Assembly (NCBI RefSeq): GCF_000426385.1
Contig: NZ_AUFG01000013.1
Location: 1 to 64,000, forward strand
DNA: 64,000 nt
Direction: 5' to 3'
From: Arsenicicoccus bolidensis DSM 15745
GTDB taxonomy: Bacteria; Actinomycetota; Actinomycetes; Actinomycetales; Dermatophilaceae
Both the position numbers and the translations under genes were made by a program. Below the pieces are notes generated by a model. It was not told the DNA's origin. It saw nothing but the letters and a program-made list of their open reading frames with translations, and did not search any database. Position 1 is the first letter of the stretch, and every line of letters starts with the position of its first letter. Below are positions 1 through 7,530 of this stretch, piece after piece.

Positions 1-426
1 TTCCTGCGCCGCTTGTACACCCACCCCGACACCGGGCAGCTGGTCGCCCTGGATGCGCGAGGTCGCACCTTCGACGGCGCGTTGCGCCGGTTGATCGTGT
101 GGCGCGACGGGACCTGCCGGGCCCCGGGCTGCGACTCGCCCATCCGTCACGTCGACCACGTCCAGGCGTGGCGGGACGGCGGGCCCACCAGCGCGAGCAA
201 CGGCGTCGGGGTGTGCGAGGCCCACAACTACGCCCACGAAGCGGCCGGCCACACCGCACACGGCCTCCAGCACCGGCCAGACGACACCGGCTGGGACCCG
301 CCACCAGCGATCACCTACCGCTACCCCGACGGCAGTCAGCACACCACCACGCCCCCACCCCTGATCCCCTCCATCTGGGGACCCGTCGGCAGCCACCCGC
401 GCCGACCCGCCGACCCGGTCGACTAG
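1..426 (+). CDS. HNH endonuclease domain protein, C-terminal part (5' end outside window)
   Basis: This is the last 141 codons of a larger gene that enters from the left edge; the frame is open from base 1. The visible part carries an HNH-type zinc/nuclease fold: a CRAPGC cysteine pair, then HVDHV with the catalytic-type histidines, then a Cys-x-x-His-Asn segment (CEAHN). Actinobacterial proteins of this kind normally have an N-terminal DUF222 region before a C-terminal HNH domain, and the proline-rich tail here fits that C-terminus. The natural role of the family is not well established; genomes often hold many copies. The TAG stop is also the first half of a TAGGCT hexamer upstream of tRNA-Gln. 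I am sure of the HNH domain and less sure of the DUF222 part, which is not visible. Confidence 0.85.
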   Translation, partial: FLRRLYTHPDTGQLVALDARGRTFDGALRRLIVWRDGTCRAPGCDSPIRHVDHVQAWRDGGPTSASNGVGVCEAHNYAHEAAGHTAHGLQHRPDDTGWDPPPAITYRYPDGSQHTTTPPPLIPSIWGPVGSHPRRPADPVD

Positions 427-429
427 GCT
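424..429 (+). promoter_or_regulatory. -10 hexamer TAGGCT for tRNA-Gln
   Basis: TAGGCT lies 22 bases before the tRNA. Its TAG is the stop codon of the HNH gene. No clear -35 is visible. Confidence 0.45.
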
Positions 430-451
430 TGGGCGGTCGCTCAGGCGACGT

Positions 452-530
452 TCCCCGGTTGGTCTGCTGGCAGGGCCCGCCTGACTTTGAATCAGGACAA
501 GCGACGTAGGTTCGATTCCTACCCGGGGAG
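452..530 (+). tRNA. tRNA-Gln (anticodon TTG)
   Basis: The acceptor stem TCCCCGG (452-458) pairs with CCGGGGA (523-529), followed by discriminator G. The anticodon stem is CCTGA/TCAGG (480-484, 492-496) with loop CTTTGAA and anticodon TTG at 487-489. The T arm is GTAGG/CCTAC around TTCGATT. No CCA is encoded. The variable region between anticodon and T stems is 9 bases, longer than the usual 4-5 of a class I tRNA, and one extra base sits after the D stem. Identity follows from the anticodon. Confidence 0.82.
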
Positions 531-597
531 CCCGGCGCGCGTGAGACGGCGACGTCCACGGACGCGCGCACCCGACGGCCGTCACCTGGTGGACCGG

Positions 598-603
598 TAG
601 AGT
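598..603 (+). promoter_or_regulatory. -10 hexamer TAGAGT upstream of glmU
   Basis: TAGAGT ends 7 bases before an in-frame GTG at 611. The same TAnnnT-N7-start arrangement recurs at leaderless genes in this window, so either GTG 611 is a leaderless start of a longer GlmU, or the transcript carries a leader to GTG 662. Confidence 0.4.
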
Positions 604-661
604 TCACGGCGTGCGCCGTCTGCGCGCACGAGCCCTGTCCCCGCCAGGCTGGAGACCCCCA

Positions 662-2128
662 GTGACCGCAGTTCGTCCTGCCGCCGTCATCGTCCTCGCC
701 GCAGGCGAGGGCACCCGGATGAAGTCCGCCACCCCCAAGGTGCTGCACACCATCGGAGGCCGCAGCCTCGTGGGCCACGCGATCAGGGCGGCCGAGGGCG
801 TCGAGCCGCTGCACCTGGCGGTCGTGGTGCGTCACGAGCGGGAGCGGGTGGCGGCGCACGTCGCCGAGATCGCCCCCGACGCGGTGATCGCCGACCAGGA
901 CGAGGTCAAGGGCACGGGCCGGGCCGTGGAGTGCGGCCTCGAGCAGCTGCCGGCCGACCTGTCCGGCACCGTCGTCGTGACGTATGGCGACGTGCCGCTG
1001 CTCGAGTCGGTCACCCTCACGGCCCTGCTGGAGCAGCACGACGCCACCGGCAGCGCCGTCACGGTCGTCACCGCGCACCTCACGGACCCCACGGGCTACG
1101 GCCGCATCGTGCGCGACGCCGACGGCTCGGTCGCCGCCATCGTGGAGCAGAAGGACGCGACGCCGCAGCAGCGGGAGATCACCGAGATCAACTCGGGTCT
1201 CTACGCCTTCGATGCCCAGGTGCTGCGCAGCGCCCTCGCCCAGGTGGGCACCGACAACGCCCAGGGCGAGAAGTACCTCACCGACGTCCTGGCCATCGCC
1301 AAGGGTCAGGGCCTCACGGTCGGCGCCCACGTCGTCGACGACCTGTGGCAGACCGAGGGCGTCAACGACCGCGTCCAGCTCGCCACGCTCGGCAAGGAGC
1401 TCAACCGCCGCATCGTCGAGCGGTGGATGCGCGAGGGCGTCACCGTCGTCGACCCGGCCACCACGTGGATCGACGCGGACGTCTCGATCGGCCGCGACAC
1501 CACCATCCGCCCGGGCACCCAGCTGCTCGGCGCCACCACGATCGGCACCGACGCGGAGATCGGTCCCGACACCACGCTCCAGGACACGCAGGTGGGGGAC
1601 GGCGCGAGCGTCATCCGGTCCCAGACCCTCCTGGCCGAGATCGGCCCGCAGGCCACCGTCGGTCCGTTCTCCTACCTGCGCCCCGGCACGACGCTCGGCG
1701 TCAAGGCCAAGGTCGGCGGCTTCGTCGAGACCAAGAACGCCCAGATCGGCGACGGCGCCAAGGTCCCGCACCTGACCTACTGCGGCGACGCGACGATCGG
1801 GGAGGGCACCAACGTCGGCGCCGGCACGATCTTCGCCAACTACGACGGCGAGCAGAAGCACCGCAGCACCCTCGGCAAGCACGTCTTCATCGGCTCCAAC
1901 TCGGTGCTCGTGGCCCCGGCCGAGATCGGTGACGGCGCCTTCGTCGCGGCCGGCTCCGCCATCAACCAGCCGGTCGGCGCCGGCGACCTGGCCGTCGCGC
2001 GTGGCCGTCAGCGCAACATCCCGGGCTACATCGCCGAGCGGCGCCCGGGCACCAAGGCCGCCGAGGCAGCAGCCGCCGCCACGGCCCAGCAGGGCGACGA
2101 CAGCAAGCAGGAGGGCACCACCCGATGA
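662..2128 (+). CDS. glmU: Bifunctional UDP-N-acetylglucosamine diphosphorylase / glucosamine-1-phosphate N-acetyltransferase
   Basis: GlmU makes UDP-GlcNAc for peptidoglycan: the C-terminal domain acetylates glucosamine-1-phosphate and the N-terminal domain adds UMP. The nucleotidyltransferase signature LAAGEGTRMKS is at about residues 12-22. The second half is a left-handed beta-helix of hexapeptide repeats (IGRDTTI, IGTDAEI, IGDGAK), followed by the acetyltransferase segment FVETKNAQIGDG and HLTYCGDA. Length 488 residues is normal. I chose GTG 662 because GGAG at 651-654 is well spaced and the N-terminus matches the family; an in-frame GTG at 611 would add 17 residues. The stop overlaps the prs start (ATGA), so the two are translationally coupled. 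Confidence 0.97.
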   Translation: MTAVRPAAVIVLAAGEGTRMKSATPKVLHTIGGRSLVGHAIRAAEGVEPLHLAVVVRHERERVAAHVAEIAPDAVIADQDEVKGTGRAVECGLEQLPADLSGTVVVTYGDVPLLESVTLTALLEQHDATGSAVTVVTAHLTDPTGYGRIVRDADGSVAAIVEQKDATPQQREITEINSGLYAFDAQVLRSALAQVGTDNAQGEKYLTDVLAIAKGQGLTVGAHVVDDLWQTEGVNDRVQLATLGKELNRRIVERWMREGVTVVDPATTWIDADVSIGRDTTIRPGTQLLGATTIGTDAEIGPDTTLQDTQVGDGASVIRSQTLLAEIGPQATVGPFSYLRPGTTLGVKAKVGGFVETKNAQIGDGAKVPHLTYCGDATIGEGTNVGAGTIFANYDGEQKHRSTLGKHVFIGSNSVLVAPAEIGDGAFVAAGSAINQPVGAGDLAVARGRQRNIPGYIAERRPGTKAAEAAAAATAQQGDDSKQEGTTR

Positions 2129-3117
2129 CCGGTGTGAAGCGCACCAACGAGAAGAACCTCATGATCTTCAGCGGCCGGGCGCACCCCGCGCTCGCCGAGG
2201 AGGTGGCCTACCAGCTCGAGACCCAGGTGGTCCCGACCGACTTCCGCACCTTCGCCAACTCCGAGATCTACGTGCGCTTCCAGGAGTCCGTCCGCGGCTC
2301 CGACGCCTTCGTGATCCAGAGCCACACGGCCCCGATCAACGAGTGGATCATGGAGAACCTCATCATGATCGACGCGCTCAAGCGGGCCAGCGCCAAGCGC
2401 ATCACGACGGTCATGCCCTTCTACGGCTACGCCCGCCAGGACAAGAAGCACCTCGGTCGCGAGCCCATCTCGGCCCGGCTCATGGCCGACCTGTTCAAGA
2501 CCGCGGGCGCGGACCGGCTCATCGCGGTCGACCTGCACACCGAGCAGATCTCCGGCTTCTTCGACGGGCCGGTCGACCACCTGCAGGCCATCCCGATCCT
2601 GTCGGAGTACGTCTACGACAAGTACCACCACCACAACCTGTGCGTGGTGTCCCCGGACGCCGGGCGGATCAAGGTCGCCGAGAAGTGGGCCAACCGCCTC
2701 GGCGGCACCCCGCTGGCGTTCATCCACAAGACCCGCGACCCCCACAAGGCCAACCAGTCCGTCGCCAACCGCGTGGTCGGTGACGTCGAGGGCCGCATGT
2801 GCATCCTGGTCGACGACATGATCGACTCCGGCGGCACGATCTGCCAGGCCGCCGACGCCATCATGGCGGCGGGCGCGAGCGGCGTGGTCATCGTCGCGAC
2901 CCACGGCATCCTGTCCGACCCCGCCGTCGAGCGGCTCAAGGCGTCCGTGGCGCGGGAGGTCGTCCTGACCAACACCCTGCCCATCCCCGAGGAGAAGCGC
3001 TTCGACAAGCTGACGGAGCTGTCGATCGCCCCGCTGATCGGCGACGCGATCCGTGAGGTGTTCGAGGACGGGTCGGTCACCTCGCTCTTCGACCACGCGT
3101 CGGAGCGCGCTCACTGA
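2125..3117 (+). CDS. prs: Ribose-phosphate pyrophosphokinase
   Basis: Class I PRPP synthase, which transfers pyrophosphate from ATP to ribose 5-phosphate to give PRPP for nucleotide, histidine and tryptophan synthesis. It shows the family's FANSEIYVRF near residue 50, the PFYGYARQDKKH ATP loop near residue 107, the DLHTEQISGFF cation-binding region near 148, and the ribose-phosphate loop VDDMIDSGGT near residue 230. Length is 330 residues, as usual. It overlaps glmU by four bases, the conserved glmU-prs order of actinobacteria. A strong bidirectional hairpin follows, separating it from the convergent ligase gene. Confidence 0.98.
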   Translation: MTGVKRTNEKNLMIFSGRAHPALAEEVAYQLETQVVPTDFRTFANSEIYVRFQESVRGSDAFVIQSHTAPINEWIMENLIMIDALKRASAKRITTVMPFYGYARQDKKHLGREPISARLMADLFKTAGADRLIAVDLHTEQISGFFDGPVDHLQAIPILSEYVYDKYHHHNLCVVSPDAGRIKVAEKWANRLGGTPLAFIHKTRDPHKANQSVANRVVGDVEGRMCILVDDMIDSGGTICQAADAIMAAGASGVVIVATHGILSDPAVERLKASVAREVVLTNTLPIPEEKRFDKLTELSIAPLIGDAIREVFEDGSVTSLFDHASERAH

Positions 3118-3136
3118 CGACCGGCCGTATGCCGGA

Positions 3137-3175
3137 CGCACGCCGCCTCACGGGGTCACCCCGAGGCGGCGTGCG
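3137..3175. terminator. Bidirectional hairpin between prs and ligase A
   Basis: A 12-bp arm (cgcacgccgcct / aggcggcgtgcg) continues, after a 2-base bulge, into CGGGG-TCA-CCCCG. It lies between convergent genes and has no U tract. Confidence 0.75.
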
Positions 3176-3187
3176 GGCGTCATACGG

Positions 3188-4201
3188 TCAGAGCGCGAGC
3201 TCCCGGCGCACCTCGGCGGGCCACTCGCGCACGTCCAGGCCGTGGGCGCGCAGCAGCGCCAGGGCGACCCGCTCCACGCCGAAGCCCATGCACGCCGTCT
3301 CGGCCGGCGACCCGTCGGGCAGGGTGATGTCGAAGGCCTGGGCGAAGTGGGGGCCGTGCAGGTTGGCCGAGGCGAGCGCGGTGCGGGGGTGCCCGGGTCC
3401 GTAGGCCTGGACCGACAGCTCGCGCTTGAGCTCGGCGGCGCGCTGGCCGCGGGCCATCAGCCGGCCGGCGCGACCGAAGAAGGGGTCGTTGGCGACCTCG
3501 CCCTCCACCTCGAGGCCGAGGGAGGTGAGCAGGTCACGGGCCCGGCCGAAGTAGTGGTCGCGGTGCTCGGCGCAGTCCTCGTGCGTCCCGACGTGCACGG
3601 ACTCCTTCTGGCGGAAGGTGATCGAGCGGAAGGGATCGTCGGACGGCTCGTGGCGGAACGCGTGGCCGTAGATCAGGTAGGAACCGCTGACCTGCTGACC
3701 CGCCAGCGCGGCATACAGGGGGTGGCACGCGGCCGAGCCGAGCATCAGGCCGGCGGGCTCGAGCCGGTGGGTCCAGTCCTCGCCCGCCTCGCACTCGGCC
3801 AGCAGCTCGCGGTGCTCGGAGTCCCCGCCGCGAAAGATGTCGACGCTGCCGACGAGGTGGGGCTGGGAGCTGACGTAGCCGGTGAGCTGGAAGCATCCCT
3901 GCGGCATGAGCGGCCCGAAGTGGTAGGCCGTCTGCGGCCGGTCGGAGTACATCGCGTCCAGCCGCCCGACGAAGCCGAGCACGACGCGCTCCAGGTCCGC
4001 GCCCCGGCCCCACGTGCCCTGCTGCCGCAGGGGGAGCAGGTGGCCCGCCTCGACCAGGGCCCGACGGAACTCGACGTGCTCCGGCGCGAGCTGCGCCGGC
4101 GTGGTCGGCTCCGGCGTGGTCGGCTCCGGCACGACGTGCTTCGTCGCGTCCTGCTCGAGCTCGACGTGCCGGCCCCCCGGCTGCACCCCCACGAGGCTCA
4201 T
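3188..4201 (-). CDS. Amino acid--[carrier protein] ligase A (class II aaRS-like)
   Basis: Homologue of the class II, atypical seryl-tRNA-synthetase-like catalytic core that lacks a tRNA-binding domain and, in characterised rhizobial members, activates a small amino acid with ATP and loads it on the phosphopantetheine of a carrier protein. Visible hallmarks are HLVGSVDIF near residue 115, motif 2 FRHEPSDDPFR (182-192) and motif 3 ACMGFGVERV (303-312). The spacing of Cys159, Glu200 and Cys304 fits the zinc site that grips the substrate amino group. The protein has 337 residues, with a 40-residue Pro/Thr-rich N-terminal extension absent from ligase B. It overlaps the carrier protein gene (TGATG), so it is the third gene of a PPTase-carrier-ligase operon. 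Substrate identity cannot be read from the sequence. Confidence 0.85.
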   Translation of the reverse strand: MSLVGVQPGGRHVELEQDATKHVVPEPTTPEPTTPAQLAPEHVEFRRALVEAGHLLPLRQQGTWGRGADLERVVLGFVGRLDAMYSDRPQTAYHFGPLMPQGCFQLTGYVSSQPHLVGSVDIFRGGDSEHRELLAECEAGEDWTHRLEPAGLMLGSAACHPLYAALAGQQVSGSYLIYGHAFRHEPSDDPFRSITFRQKESVHVGTHEDCAEHRDHYFGRARDLLTSLGLEVEGEVANDPFFGRAGRLMARGQRAAELKRELSVQAYGPGHPRTALASANLHGPHFAQAFDITLPDGSPAETACMGFGVERVALALLRAHGLDVREWPAEVRRELAL

Positions 4202-4449
4202 CAGCCGCGTATCCGCTCGACGACGTCGCTGATGGAGCGCAGCGAGGTGAAGGTCTCGCGGGTCAGGAGGTCGTCGGGGAACTCGACGTCCAGGTCGTCC
4301 TCGAGCGCCATCATGAGGTTGACGCTGCGGTGCGAGGTCATGCCGGCGTCGAACAGGTCGTCGTCGGGCGCCAGCTCGGAGGCGTCGCGCTCCAGGCCGG
4401 CGTGCGCGGCGACGACGGTGCGGACGGCCTCGATGGTGTCGGTGCTCAT
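4201..4449 (-). CDS. Aminoacyl carrier protein A
   Basis: An 82-residue acyl-carrier-like helical bundle. The predicted phosphopantetheine site is Ser39 in AGMTSHRSV, so the usual DSL is replaced by T-S-H. This is the context I recall for carriers that partner aaRS-like ligases. Helix 2 runs into an acidic LEDDLDVEFPDDLL segment typical of carrier protein-enzyme contacts. The start overlaps the stop of the phosphopantetheinyl transferase (ATGA) and its stop overlaps the ligase start (TGATG), so all three should be made together and in similar amounts. Function as carrier of an activated amino acid is inferred from the neighbours. Confidence 0.85.
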   Translation of the reverse strand: MSTDTIEAVRTVVAAHAGLERDASELAPDDDLFDAGMTSHRSVNLMMALEDDLDVEFPDDLLTRETFTSLRSISDVVERIRG

Positions 4450-4952
4450 GGTGTCCCTTCCTGCGGTGGTGTCGGCTGGTCTGCGGTGCGGGCGGGGCGC
4501 AGCCCCACCGCGGTGACGGTGATGGTGTCGGTCAGGTAGGTGCTGCGACGGGGGAGGTCGGGCGCCTCGACGGGCGCCTCGACCACGAGCTCGTGGATCT
4601 CGAGCCGGTCGGCCAGCTCGCGCGGGCGCCCGTGCAGCCGGACCGTCGGTCGTCGGGCGTCGCCGACCACCTCGATGTGTCGCCACGGCCAGGGGTCCGC
4701 GTCGCTGGGGCCGAGCACCTTGGTGACGGCCTCCTTGGCCGCCCAGCGCCGGGCGGTGTCGAGGACGAGCGCGCGGCCGGTCAGGCCCGCCTGCTCGGCC
4801 CGCTCGCGGGGGGAGAGGAGGAAGTCGCGGTAGCGGTCGGCGTACGCGTCCAGGGATCGGCCGACCTCGCCGACGTCGGCGGTGTCCACGCCCACGGCAG
4901 CGACCTGTGCGCCCCGCGTCGACGGACGCTCGGCGACGCAGCCCTCGCTCAT
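4446..4952 (-). CDS. AcpS-like 4'-phosphopantetheinyl transferase, dedicated to module A
   Basis: Transfers phosphopantetheine from CoA to a carrier serine. It shows the two AcpS signatures: GVDTADVGEV near residue 20 (Asp for Mg2+, as in GIDIV/IEI) and RRWAAKEAVTKVLG near residue 75 (Glu and Lys of the WxxKEA motif). It has 168 residues from ATG 4952, longer than the typical 120-residue AcpS because of an N-terminal tail and a C-terminal extension. An upstream in-frame start at 5102 would run through the promoter region, so I reject it. It is the first gene of the leftward operon. A second, conventional acpS lies at 54.1 kb, so this copy is probably reserved for carrier protein A. Confidence 0.85.
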   Translation of the reverse strand: MSEGCVAERPSTRGAQVAAVGVDTADVGEVGRSLDAYADRYRDFLLSPRERAEQAGLTGRALVLDTARRWAAKEAVTKVLGPSDADPWPWRHIEVVGDARRPTVRLHGRPRELADRLEIHELVVEAPVEAPDLPRRSTYLTDTITVTAVGLRPARTADQPTPPQEGTP

Positions 4953-5019
4953 GTCCACCCCGTCCGTGCCCCTTGCTCGTCGGCTTCCCCCGGCGGCGTT
5001 CCTGCCGGTCAACAGCCCG

Positions 5020-5025
5020 ATCCTA
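5020..5025 (-). promoter_or_regulatory. -10 hexamer TAGGAT for module A
   Basis: On the minus strand TAGGAT lies about 67 bases before the ATG at 4952, giving a leader near 60 bases. It sits in the divergent region shared with ugd. Confidence 0.4.
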
Positions 5026-5089
5026 GGTGGTGGCCCCCCGGCGTGGGGGGCGGTTGGCCAGAACTCGAGGGCCCCGCACGAGGCGGGTG

Positions 5090-5114
5090 GCCGAACGTTC
5101 ACAGGGCGTTCGGC
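5090..5114. promoter_or_regulatory. Inverted repeat in the module A / ugd divergent region
   Basis: Perfect 8-bp arms GCCGAACG (5090-5097) and CGTTCGGC (5107-5114) are separated by 9 bases, one helical turn centre to centre and a half. It lies between the divergent -10 elements and is a candidate operator for both transcripts. Confidence 0.4.
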
Positions 5115-5157
5115 GACTCGTCGACCGCGCGACGCCCCGTTCGGCTTGCCGAGCGCC

Positions 5158-5163
5158 TATCTT
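5158..5163 (+). promoter_or_regulatory. -10 hexamer TATCTT for ugd (leaderless)
   Basis: TATCTT ends 7 bases before GTG 5171, so transcription should begin at the start codon. No ribosome binding site is visible. Confidence 0.55.
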
Positions 5164-5170
5164 CGGGCCC

Positions 5171-6511
5171 GTGAAGCTCTCGGTGATCGGATGTGGATAT
5201 CTCGGTGCGGTGCACGCGGCCAGCATGGCTGAGCTGGGGCACGAGGTGGTGGGGGTCGACGTGGACGTCGAGCGGGTGGCCCGGTTGTCGAGGGGTGAGG
5301 CGCCGTTCTACGAGCCGGGGTTCGCGGAGCTGTTGCGCCGGGGGGTGGACGGGGGGCGGTTGCGCTTCACGACGGAGATGGGGGACGTGGCGGGGGCGCG
5401 GGTGCACTTCGTGGGGGTGGGGACACCGCAGCGGGAGTCGGGGTATGCCGCGGACCTGTCGCACCTGGACGCGGCGATGGGGTCCTTGCTGGCGGTGATG
5501 GGTGAGCACCCGGTGGCGGGGGCGCTGGTGGTGGGCAAGTCGACGGTGCCGGTGGGGACGGCGGCGCGGCTGGCGGACTGGTGCGCGCGTGAGGGTGTGG
5601 ACGCGACGGTGGTGTGGAACCCGGAGTTCCTGCGCGAGGGGTACGCGGTGCAGGACACGTTGACCCCGGACCGGGTGGTGTACGGCCTGCCGGAGGACCG
5701 GGTGGCGGGGGAGGCGGCGCGTGACCTGCTGGACGAGGTGTATGCGGGGGTGCTGTCGCACGGGATGCCGCGGCTGGTGACCAACTACCAGACGGCGGAG
5801 CTGGTGAAGGTGGCGGCTAACTCCTTCCTGGCGACCAAGATCAGCTTCATCAACGCGATCGCGGAGCTGTGCGAGGCGACGGGGGCGGACGTGACGCGGC
5901 TGGCGGAGGCGCTCGGGCACGACGAGCGGATCGGTCCGAAGTTCCTGCGGGCGGGGGGGGGTTTCGGGGGTGGGTGCCTGCCCAAGGACATCCGGGCGTT
6001 CATGGCGCGGGCCGGTGAGCTGGGGGTGGACCAGGCGTTGACGTTCTTGCGGGAGGTGGACGCGATCAACCAGCGTCGTCGTCAGCACGCGGTGGCGTTG
6101 GCTGAACGGCACTTCGGGGGGAGCGTGGAGCGTCGGCGGATCGCGATCCTGGGGGCGGCGTTCAAGCCGGACAGCGACGACCTGCGGGACTCGCCGGCGT
6201 TGTACGTCGCGACCAGGTTGGTGGGGCAGGGCGCGGACGTGGTGGTGACCGACCCGATCGCGTTGCCGGGCCTGCACGCGCGCTACCCGCACATCCAGAC
6301 GGCGCCGAACGCGCGGGGGGCGTGCGTGGACGCGGAGCTGGTGATGCTGCTGACCGAGTGGAGCGACTTCACGAGCCTGGAGCCGGACCAGCTGGGCTCG
6401 GTGGTCAAGGAGCGGGCGATCATCGACGGCCGCAACGCCCTGGACCCGGGGCGGTGGGAGGCTGCGGGTTGGTCCTACCGCGGGATGGGCCGCGCCAGCA
6501 CGACCTGGTGA
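5171..6511 (+). CDS. ugd: UDP-glucose 6-dehydrogenase
   Basis: Oxidises UDP-glucose to UDP-glucuronate with two NAD+. The N-terminal Rossmann motif is GCGYLGAVHAASMAELGH at residues 7-24. The central helix carries NSFLATKISFIN, the catalytic cysteine is in GGGCLPKD near residue 267, and the C-terminal UDP-binding domain has AFKPDSDDLRDSPA. Length 446 is normal. GTG 5171 is chosen because it begins the Rossmann strand and lies 7 bases after a -10. Codon use differs from the neighbours: third positions favour G (GTG, GCG, GGG, ACG) while flanking genes favour C, hinting at separate ancestry. A run of nine G (5953-5961) encodes the glycines just before the catalytic cysteine and could slip. It is divergent from module A. 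Confidence 0.95.
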   Translation: MKLSVIGCGYLGAVHAASMAELGHEVVGVDVDVERVARLSRGEAPFYEPGFAELLRRGVDGGRLRFTTEMGDVAGARVHFVGVGTPQRESGYAADLSHLDAAMGSLLAVMGEHPVAGALVVGKSTVPVGTAARLADWCAREGVDATVVWNPEFLREGYAVQDTLTPDRVVYGLPEDRVAGEAARDLLDEVYAGVLSHGMPRLVTNYQTAELVKVAANSFLATKISFINAIAELCEATGADVTRLAEALGHDERIGPKFLRAGGGFGGGCLPKDIRAFMARAGELGVDQALTFLREVDAINQRRRQHAVALAERHFGGSVERRRIAILGAAFKPDSDDLRDSPALYVATRLVGQGADVVVTDPIALPGLHARYPHIQTAPNARGACVDAELVMLLTEWSDFTSLEPDQLGSVVKERAIIDGRNALDPGRWEAAGWSYRGMGRASTTW

Positions 6512-6717
6512 CCACGGGGCGGTTCCGGCATACGGCCGGGCTCGGCTATGCTGGTGCGGTTGCCTCGGCGAGGGACAGGGCACGGTGCGCAGCACCGACC
6601 AGGTCCGTGATCGACGCGGTGGTGGGAGTCGCCTCCTGCTGACGCGTCGTCGCGTCCGCGCCGTGTCCCGCGTCGAGGCCCGACCGATATCTCCCCACCA
6701 CCCCCCGAGGAGTCGAC

Positions 6718-7413
6718 ATGTCCGACGCCACCGTCCTGCAGGCCGAGGCCCGTTCCGAGTTCGGCAAGGGCGCTGCCCGCCGCATCCGCCGCGCGGGCAA
6801 GATCCCCGCCGTCATGTACGGCCACGGCGCCGCCCCCGTGCACGTCACCCTCCCGGGTCACGACACGCTGCTGGCGCTCAAGAACCCCAACGCGCTGCTG
6901 ACCATCGTCGTCGACGGCCAGGAGCAGTACGCCCTGGCCCGCGACGTGCAGCGCGACCCGATCCGCACCGTCGTCATCGAGCACGTCGACCTCGTCGTCG
7001 TCCGCCGCGGCGAGAAGGTCACCGTCGACATCTCCGTCTCCCTCACGGGCGAGGCCGCCAGCGAGACCGTCGTCCAGCTCGAGAACCCCGTCATCTCCGT
7101 CGAGGCCGAGGCCACCCACATCCCCGAGGGTGTCGAGGTCTCCGTCGAGGGCCTGGCCGCCGGCACGCAGATCCTGGCCAAGGAGATCGAGCTGCCCGCC
7201 GGCTCCACGCTGGTGTCCGACGAGGAGCTGCTCGTCGTCAACATCACCCAGCAGGTCTCCGCGGAGGCGCTGGAGGCCGAGCTCGCCGAGGCCGAGGCCG
7301 AGGCCGGCATCGAGCACGAGGAGTCCGAGGACGAGGCCGCCGAGGGCGAGTCCGCCGAGGGCACCGACGCCGCCGAGGGCGACGAGGCCAAGCCCGAGGG
7401 CGACGAGGCCTGA
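6718..7413 (+). CDS. rplY: 50S ribosomal protein L25 / general stress protein Ctc
   Basis: L25/TL5/Ctc-type protein that binds 5S rRNA in the central protuberance. The N-terminal L25 domain (about 1-95) has the usual ARSEFGKGAARRIRRAGKIPAVMYG start, and a second beta domain (about 96-185) holds PEGVEVSVEGL and the VVNI strand end. The last 45 residues are almost only Glu, Ala, Asp and Gly, an acidic tail common in actinobacterial Ctc. It has 231 residues. GGAG at about 6709-6712 precedes ATG 6718. The 206 bases upstream hold TATGCT at 6546-6551, a possible -10 giving a long leader; I see no known riboswitch there. A perfect hairpin follows. Confidence 0.97.
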   Translation: MSDATVLQAEARSEFGKGAARRIRRAGKIPAVMYGHGAAPVHVTLPGHDTLLALKNPNALLTIVVDGQEQYALARDVQRDPIRTVVIEHVDLVVVRRGEKVTVDISVSLTGEAASETVVQLENPVISVEAEATHIPEGVEVSVEGLAAGTQILAKEIELPAGSTLVSDEELLVVNITQQVSAEALEAELAEAEAEAGIEHEESEDEAAEGESAEGTDAAEGDEAKPEGDEA

Positions 7414-7457
7414 GCCTCGCCCCTCCCGCGGGCCCGTCCCGCAGCACGACCCGTATG

Positions 7458-7496
7458 ACGCCGCGGCGCCCAGGCAGGACCTGGGCGCCGCGGCGT
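7458..7496 (+). terminator. Perfect 17-bp hairpin between rplY and pth
   Basis: The arms at 7458-7474 and 7480-7496 are exact reverse complements around a 5-base loop. There is no U tract, as is common in high-GC actinobacteria. Confidence 0.8.
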
Positions 7497-7530
7497 CGTG
7501 CCACCCCCTCGCTCTGGGAGACTTCCTGAC

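Noticed and set aside
611-661. A longer GlmU starting at GTG 611
   Set aside because: Kept only as an alternative: the extra 17 residues do not resemble the family, and GGAG precedes GTG 662, although the TAGAGT-N7 spacing favours 611 as a leaderless start.
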